Source: Phycisphaerales bacterium (GTDB lineage: Bacteria > Planctomycetota > Phycisphaerae > UBA1845 > UTPLA1). Taken from it: a stretch of 64,000 bases of DNA. Position 1 is the stretch's first letter; every line of letters starts with the position of its first letter. Made by a program: the position numbers and the translations under genes. Below are positions 58,412 to 64,000 of the stretch, piece by piece. Location of the stretch: contig JAKSDK010000778.1 in assembly GCA_022360095.1 (NCBI GenBank), positions 223,903 through 287,902 of the forward strand, read 5' to 3'. The notes beneath the pieces are model-generated. The model saw only the letters and a list, made by a program, of their open reading frames with translations, was not told the DNA's origin and did no database searches.

Positions 58412-59824
58412 TTAAATTCCGTTCAACCAGGCCTCGATGTCCTCTCCGTCGATATTGCCGTCATCGTTGACGTCACATCGATTCTCAAGGGCAGGGTCGC
58501 CCGGATCGACGTCGGTGAGGACATCGATCAGGATGTTGGCGTCCGTCAGGTTTATGCTGCAATCGGCGTTGATATCAGAAGGACTGTTGCACGTGGGAAC
58601 GATCCGGCGAAGCGTGCTGGAGGTCGTGCTGGTGCCGGTGCACACGTACAACTCGCCGTTCGCTCCTTCGCCGATGGCCGTGATCGTCGTCGTCAGGTCG
58701 ATATGCTCAACATTGGTTGCCGCCGGACTGGCAGGATCAAACGACCAGACTTCGCCGGTGCAGAAATCGGAATAAAAGTAATTTCCATTTTCTTCCGGGA
58801 TCTCAAGGCCACGATAAACAAATCCGCCGACGACCGAGCAGCGTGTCACGCTGGCGTAATCAAACACGGGGTCCGTCAGATTGCCCCCACCGCATGTGCA
58901 GATCGCGCCGCTGGGCGAGATGAAGCAAAGGTTGCCTTCCATACATCGCCAACCGTAATTCTCGCCGCCAACGCTGGAGACGGGCACATGATTGATCTCT
59001 TCTCTTGAGCCTTGGCCGACATCACCGATCCACATGTCACCGGTGAGACGGTCAAAACTGAATCGCCACGGATTTCGAAGTCCGAAAGACCAGATTTCAG
59101 GCAAGGCAAAAGGCTGGGCCGAGTTCGGATCGGGAATATTGGGGTTATCCGCCGGGATGAATGGGGATGCAATATCAATGTCGAGACGCAATATTTTGCC
59201 CAATAGGTTCTGAAGGTTCTGTGAGTTTCCAATCGGAGGATGGTTGTCATTCGCACCGCCGCCGTCACCGGTGCTGATATACAGTTTGCCGTCAGAGCCA
59301 AAGCGGACACAGCCGCCGTTATGATTCGATTCAGGCTGGTTGATCGTTCTGAGAATCAACTCCGAATTGGGGTCGGCTTCGTTCAGGTTTCCGCCGATTT
59401 TGTAACGCGCAATGACGGTATCTCCCGGAAATCCACTATCGTCGATGTAATACACGAAAAAGAAAAAGTTGGTCGTTCCGTAATTTGGATGGAAAGCCAT
59501 TCCAAGGAGCCCGCGCTCATCGTTCCCGCCGCTGATGTTGACGACGCGGCGATGGGCCGCAACGGGGGCGGTCGGAGAGATATTGAGAAACGGCGTCGGG
59601 AGTAGGGTATTCGTGTTGAGATCCAGGATTCGGATGACACCCCGCTTTTCGACAATGAATAAACGATCCGTGTCGCCTGGCGCCGCGACGACTTCGACGG
59701 GTCTATTCAAATTGGTCACCAATGTTGTGGTGGTCAGCGGCACTGCAAGAGTCTTTGATGAAGACATCATGAAAACAGTCGCAATCGCCGCTGCTGCATA
59801 AACAGATACGTTCTTAAGTTGCAT
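58412..59824 (-). CDS. Secreted PQQ-type glucose/sorbosone dehydrogenase with C-terminal dockerin
   Basis: ATG 59824 (470 aa) has GAGGAGG about ten bases upstream. Signal peptide SVYAAAAIATVFMMSSSKTLA. The six-bladed soluble-glucose-dehydrogenase propeller is clear: NRPVEVVAAPGDTDRLFIVE, RGLLGMAFHPNYGTTNFFFF, GGCVRFGSDGKLYISTGDGG, LLGKILRLDID, SFGLRNPWRFSFDRLTGDMW and IGDVGQGSREEINHVP. Five or six Cys lie in one loop (CMEGNLCFISPSGAICTCGG). Residues about 405-470 are a dockerin type I-like EF-hand pair (SDINADCSINLTDANILIDV; CDVNDDGNIDGEDIEAWLNG). It would oxidise sugars outside the cytoplasm, anchored or docked by that tail. Confidence 0.93.
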   Translation of the reverse strand: MQLKNVSVYAAAAIATVFMMSSSKTLAVPLTTTTLVTNLNRPVEVVAAPGDTDRLFIVEKRGVIRILDLNTNTLLPTPFLNISPTAPVAAHRRVVNISGGNDERGLLGMAFHPNYGTTNFFFFVYYIDDSGFPGDTVIARYKIGGNLNEADPNSELILRTINQPESNHNGGCVRFGSDGKLYISTGDGGGANDNHPPIGNSQNLQNLLGKILRLDIDIASPFIPADNPNIPDPNSAQPFALPEIWSFGLRNPWRFSFDRLTGDMWIGDVGQGSREEINHVPVSSVGGENYGWRCMEGNLCFISPSGAICTCGGGNLTDPVFDYASVTRCSVVGGFVYRGLEIPEENGNYFYSDFCTGEVWSFDPASPAATNVEHIDLTTTITAIGEGANGELYVCTGTSTTSSTLRRIVPTCNSPSDINADCSINLTDANILIDVLTDVDPGDPALENRCDVNDDGNIDGEDIEAWLNGI

Positions 59825-60255
59825 CGTAATGATTACCTCCTCTAGTGGCTCGATCCCAGGAATATCAGTTGAACGGGAGCATAAGGGAACGTGTGCAGAA
59901 CGATCTGCATACTGGGGCTCATACACGCCGACAGCGATCCGAGCTCCAGGGCCCCATCACCTCCGGGTCTAGTCTCATTATTATTGATAATGAAAGTCTT
60001 CTCTGCAATGCTGCCGTCTTGAAGCCTCCGCTTCTTATCAGCTCAACGTCCGATTATAACCAATTGCCATGAAGAATGAAACCGATGCACAAGTTCACAA
60101 GCCATGCGGGCTCCGCACGGCACGGATTTATGACTTCCAGAGTCCGATTGGCTGATTTTGGCGCCGCAAGAACGAACGCTGTGATGGTTTTGGAATGGAT
60201 AGAATAGGTTGGTGAGGATGGAAACGCTTCCAACGCGGTTTTTCCAGCCGAACGG
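59825..60255. other. Divergent intergenic region with candidate promoter
   Basis: 431 bp between divergent genes. Apart from the minus-strand -10 candidate listed at 60053-60081 and the ribosome site near 59835, no gene, repeat or clear hairpin was seen. Confidence 0.45.
60053..60081 (-). promoter_or_regulatory. Candidate promoter of the sugar dehydrogenase gene
   Basis: On the minus strand a perfect TATAAT occurs at 60058-60053, 17 bases after TTTCAT (60081-60076), a weak -35. Transcription would begin near 60046 and give a leader of about 220 nt before ATG 59824. Confidence 0.35.
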
Positions 60256-61248
60256 ATGGATCTGATGGGCGGACCCTCTTTTTTACCCCGGCGAGGCCGA
60301 AAGCCACGGATTTCTCATTGGTATGTGAGAATTCCGCTGAAATGCATGGTGCTCCTCACGGTGACCTTCTTCGCTCTTTTTCCGAATCCCGTGCAGTTTG
60401 TCCGGCATCTCACGCATCTTTCGGACATGAACGCCATGATCGAGCCCGACGCGCCCGGGTTGTCGGCGTGGGACGAAGAATTCTTCGATCACTTGGAAAA
60501 GAGGAAAAAGGAGTTGTTGCAAAGTGGATTTTCCGGGGCCGACGAAGAACAAGCGACGTCGCCACCGAAAGAACTTAGTGCCCGTCAGGTTCAGGGCGAA
60601 GTTGAGCGTTTTGTTTATGAGAAAGTGCAGTATGCCTGGGACTGGGATGTTTGGGACTCGGCTGACTACATGCCTTCGGTCTCAGAGATGTTCGCTCAAG
60701 CGGAATCTTCGGAAGACGGGCAAATGCGGGAGGATTGCGACGGCCGTGCGGTCATTGCAGCATCGTTGATTCGACGGCTGGGATATGAGTCGGCGCTGGT
60801 GACGGATCTCCGGCATGTCTGGGTTGTCACACCGGAGGGCGAGTGGATGGGGCCGGGACGACAAAAAACCGTGACATCTGGTGCTGAAGGAAATCGTACA
60901 AAGTTTTTGAAGACGATTGGTAATATCCCGGTCGCTCTTTCCTACGGGATCGCCGTGTTTCCGGTGTGGCGAGAATTGATCATCCTGGCAACGGCCTTTG
61001 CATTGATGCTGAGTCGCGGGATGCCGTGGCGGCGGACAGCCTTGGCTGCGTTGTTGTGCGTTCAGGGCCTCTTGTTTATGCGGCTCGGGTATCTCGCGCC
61101 TGCGGGTCTGTCCGGTCAATCGCCGGCCTGGCCCGCATGGTTGGGTGGACTTCATGTTCTTGCAGGGTTCGCAATAATACGATGGTCTTCTTATCGCGCG
61201 AGACAACGGCGTTTAACAGACGAACGTATCAATACGTCGCCGCGATGA
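60256..61248 (+). CDS. Membrane protein with transglutaminase-like cysteine peptidase fold
   Basis: 330 aa; ATG 60256, with ATG 60265 as an alternative. A helix at about 30-48 (CMVLLTVTFFALFPNPVQFV) anchors the N-terminus. Residues about 100-215 carry a transglutaminase-like core: VQGEVERFVYEKVQYAWDWD, then the catalytic-type Cys in REDCDGRAVIAASLIRRLGY (C161) and His in DLRHVWVV (H187), as in the transglutaminase/BTLCP families. Two or three more helices follow (WRELIILATAFALMLSRG; RTALAALLCVQGLLFMRLGY; WLGGLHVLAGFAIIRW). It may be an envelope peptidase or amidase. Substrate unknown. Confidence 0.82.
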   Translation: MDLMGGPSFLPRRGRKPRISHWYVRIPLKCMVLLTVTFFALFPNPVQFVRHLTHLSDMNAMIEPDAPGLSAWDEEFFDHLEKRKKELLQSGFSGADEEQATSPPKELSARQVQGEVERFVYEKVQYAWDWDVWDSADYMPSVSEMFAQAESSEDGQMREDCDGRAVIAASLIRRLGYESALVTDLRHVWVVTPEGEWMGPGRQKTVTSGAEGNRTKFLKTIGNIPVALSYGIAVFPVWRELIILATAFALMLSRGMPWRRTALAALLCVQGLLFMRLGYLAPAGLSGQSPAWPAWLGGLHVLAGFAIIRWSSYRARQRRLTDERINTSPR

Positions 61249-61256
61249 GGCTCCTA

Positions 61257-61439
61257 TCATTCTGAAGCGGCTTCACCGGATTGGGCTGGGGCTTCTTCGG
61301 CCGGCTTGTTTCGACCTCGAAGTTCGTCAAGTTCTTTCTTGGCTTCCCCCCAGAGTTTGTACGCATCTTTACGGTTGCCTTTTTTGTATTCGATGCCTGC
61401 TTCTTTTTTCTTGCGTTTGATGTCCTTGGTTTTGCGCAT
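61257..61439 (-). CDS. Small lysine/glutamate-rich protein
   Basis: 60 aa. Very basic N-terminal half (KTKDIKRKKKEAGIEYKKGN) and a helical middle (DAYKLWGEAKKELDELRGRN), with an acidic Ala/Pro tail (PAEEAPAQSGEAASE). The pattern GIEYKKGNRKDAYKLWGEAK resembles one half of a TPR. The codon use and helix pattern look like a real gene; the ribosome site is weak. It is convergent with the transglutaminase-like gene, 8 bp apart. No family was recognised. Confidence 0.6.
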   Translation of the reverse strand: MRKTKDIKRKKKEAGIEYKKGNRKDAYKLWGEAKKELDELRGRNKPAEEAPAQSGEAASE

Positions 61440-61671
61440 CGTTCTTTGAATCTCCGTCTGTTGTTTTGTTGGTCGTTTCGACGTTGTCTTGAATTCGGCG
61501 ACGGGCTAATGATAACGGATTGCCTGGTTCAACGCGCGGTAGCCGATGCCTGTTGAATTTGAGTCTGGCAAAAACTGCGACGTCGCGTATCTGCTGCTGG
61601 CATCTATCTTTATGTTTTGCAGAAAGTTAAGATTAGGTTTTCACGGGCTGAGATTTTCCTTCAAAACCGCC
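61440..61671. other. Intergenic region before the rRNA promoter
   Basis: 232 bp with no gene. It contains the upstream region of the small basic protein gene (minus strand) and, at its right end, the AT-rich approach to the strong promoter at 61672. Confidence 0.4.
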
Positions 61672-61699
61672 TTGACACACAAAAAACACGTGCTACATT
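61672..61699 (+). promoter_or_regulatory. Strong promoter of the leader/tRNA/23S unit
   Basis: A perfect -35 TTGACA (61672-61677), a 16-base spacer and an extended -10 TGCTACATT (61691-61699, hexamer TACATT). This is the best promoter in the window and fits a stable-RNA gene. Transcription should begin near 61705. Confidence 0.7.
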
Positions 61700-61704
61700 A
61701 CTGG

Positions 61705-61871
61705 GCTGCGGTGTAATGACCCAACTGGCGGCGAGAACCACGTCTCCGGTGTGACAGGTGGAGGCCCTTGCTGACACAAAGAACTGGTAGAGTGACTTTT
61801 TCATCGGCTTAGCTGCCGCTTACGGGCTATCGGGACATCGATCGCCACCGGCAGTCGTCGGTGGTTTTTTT
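61705..61871 (+). ncRNA. Approximately 165-nt leader or small RNA ending in an intrinsic terminator
   Basis: Bounded by the promoter at 61672-61699 and the terminator at 61845-61871. It holds no ribosome-site-led gene. It does not match 16S rRNA, SRP RNA or tmRNA features that I know, and 6S RNA could not be recognised by folding by eye. It may be an independent small RNA or an attenuating leader of the tRNA/23S operon. Start is inferred from the promoter. Confidence 0.5.
61845..61871 (+). terminator. Rho-independent terminator
   Basis: CCACCG (61845-61850) pairs with CGGTGG (61859-61864). Two further pairs are possible inside the loop, giving an eight-pair stem with an AGTC loop, and seven T follow (61865-61871). 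It lies about 110 bp before tRNA-Ile, so it would stop or attenuate transcription from the strong promoter. Confidence 0.8.
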
Positions 61872-61980
61872 GTCGCTTGAGTATTGGGTATCCATCAGGG
61901 TTAGCGAGCTGCTGGCCTTGAGCCGATGACAAGTTGAATCGCCTTCGTCATTGACGGCGTATTCAGTCGAGGACAAGGTC

Positions 61981-62054
61981 GGGCTCGTAGCTCAGTTGGT
62001 TAGAGCGCGTCGCTGATAACGACGAGGTCGTAGGTTCGACTCCTACCGGGCCCA
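61981..62054 (+). tRNA. tRNA-Ile (GAT)
   Basis: 74 nt. Acceptor arms GGGCTCG and CGGGCCC pair with one wobble. The D-arm is GCTCAGTTGGTTAGAGC, the anticodon loop CTGATAA gives GAT, and the T-arm has GGTTCGACTCC. CCA is not encoded in full. It is the usual isoleucine tRNA of rRNA spacers. Confidence 0.96.
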
Positions 62055-62250
62055 GTCGAAGAGATCGCCGAGAGGTGTTTGATGGGTGATTGGGGGACAT
62101 TGGCATTGGTCAGTGTCTTCGTCATCTTGATTTTGATGAGAATCAAAGGTGGCGGCTGAGGCCCGAAAGGTTGTGACTGAGCGTGCCTCGGTTTTTAAAG
62201 TGAATAATATGATCCCCGGGCGACGGTCGCGCGGTGCGGTCTGCACGAGC

Positions 62251-62323
62251 GGGGCCGTAGCTCAATTGGGAGAGCACTAGCTTTGCAAGCTAGGGGTTGC
62301 CGGTTCGAGCCCGGTCGGCTCCA
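62251..62323 (+). tRNA. tRNA-Ala (TGC)
   Basis: 73 nt. Acceptor arms GGGGCCG and CGGCTCC pair. D-arm GCTCAATTGGGAGAGC, anticodon loop TTTGCAA gives TGC, T-loop GGTTCGAGCCC. With tRNA-Ile it forms the standard spacer pair before 23S rRNA. Confidence 0.96.
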
Positions 62324-62332
62324 TTCTGGAAG

Positions 62333-62407
62333 ACTGGAGACTAGAAACTGGAGACTGGAAGAAGAATGACGTTTTTCTTTGCGAGTCTCTAATTTCCGGT
62401 TTCTAGT
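62333..62407 (+). repeat. Direct and inverted repeats in the tRNA-Ala/23S spacer
   Basis: ACTGGAGACT occurs twice (62333-62342 and 62348-62357). CTAGAAAC (62341-62348) pairs perfectly with GTTTCTAG (62399-62406), and pairing continues inward to about 14 bp with two wobbles, closing a loop of about 38 bases. The build, direct repeats overlapping one arm of an inverted repeat, is like that at the atp insert, but no gene is enclosed. Confidence 0.55.
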
Positions 62408-62435
62408 GAGACCGTTTCGGTCGATCTGGAAGTCG

Positions 62436-62448
62436 TGCTCTTTGAAAA
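62436..62448 (+). promoter_or_regulatory. boxA-like antitermination site
   Basis: TGCTCTTTGAAAA resembles the boxA element (TGCTCTTTAACA) found in rRNA leaders and spacers, bound by NusB/S10 to prevent premature termination. It lies about 215 bp before the 23S gene, the normal spacer location. Confidence 0.6.
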
Positions 62449-62663
62449 TTGAATAGAGTGGGTAGTGATAAGATTGAATCACAAGACCTAGTAGAATTCT
62501 CGGTTTTCTTTGGATTGCGTTCCGATTCGTCGGGGCGTGATAAAAAGGAAGCTGAGCGCCGACGGCGGCTTGGTCACTGATTTTGTTGCATGCTGTCTGA
62601 GTGAAGGGGCACGGCTTCGGTTGTGTTTTTTGGCTTGGGATTTGGCAGCGATTCATTGATGTG

Positions 62664-64000
<1,337 letters not shown>

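Noticed and set aside
61716..61754. 12-codon open frame (MTQLAARTTSPV) in the leader RNA
   Set aside because: No ribosome site and no regulatory codon run, so a leader peptide cannot be supported.
61705..61871. Leader RNA as 6S RNA, SRP RNA or T-box
   Set aside because: No long closing stem, no GGAA-loop SRP motif and no T-box sequence could be found by eye, so it is left unnamed.

Overview
The window looks like chromosomal DNA of a Planctomycetes member, probably Phycisphaerae-like. This is inferred from style rather than from a search. The signs are many small sigma factors, two of them overlapping a partner gene (an anti-sigma-like protein and a Ser/Thr kinase with TPRs), very large secreted cysteine-rich and RHS proteins, dockerin-like EF-hand segments in proteins with no cellulosome context, an F-type ATP synthase operon led by an AtpZ-like gene plus an extra membrane protein, and a tRNA-Ile/tRNA-Ala/23S unit with no 16S gene in front of it. 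I see no phage, plasmid or CRISPR locus.

Layout. 1-9 kb: a sigma factor cut by the left edge, two exported repeat proteins, an OmpR-type two-component pair and a secreted DUF4139-like protein. 9-16.4 kb: a 1924-residue RHS/YD-repeat protein and, upstream of it, a SUKH (SMI1/KNR4) immunity-type gene. 16.4-31.8 kb: pilT, a lipoprotein, aconitase, an ABC-2 exporter pair, a sigma/anti-sigma pair, gpsA, a sigma factor overlapping a Ser/Thr kinase-TPR gene, and a double-REC GGDEF protein. 31.9-40.4 kb: a small lipoprotein, then the complete minus-strand ATP synthase operon (AtpZ-like, 4-TM protein, atpB-E-F-H-A-G-D) without atpC. Between atpG and atpD lies an approximately 0.5 kb insert bounded by 23-bp inverted repeats and carrying a four-helix-bundle (rRNA intervening-sequence type) gene. 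40.6-51.6 kb: acyl-CoA dehydrogenase, methyltransferase, CDF metal exporter, two lower-glycolysis enzymes (archaeal-type phosphoglycerate mutase and pyruvate kinase), a GT4-Wzm-Wzt surface polysaccharide module and a divergent YchF-like GTPase. 51.6-61.4 kb: a 1997-residue cysteine-rich secreted protein, a 42-residue hydrophobic peptide, a PQQ-type sugar dehydrogenase with dockerin, a transglutaminase-like membrane protein and a small basic protein. 61.6-64 kb: a near-consensus promoter, an approximately 165-nt leader or small RNA ending in a strong terminator, tRNA-Ile, tRNA-Ala and the 5' 1.3 kb of 23S rRNA.

The most unusual items are the inverted-repeat-bounded four-helix-bundle insert in the atp operon, whose protein homology continues upstream of any standard start codon; a gene-less hairpin of similar build in the tRNA-Ala/23S spacer; the promoter-leader-terminator unit before a 16S-less rRNA operon; and a recurring use of vicinal cysteine pairs in exported repeat proteins. 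All family names come from reading the protein sequences by eye; no database search was possible.
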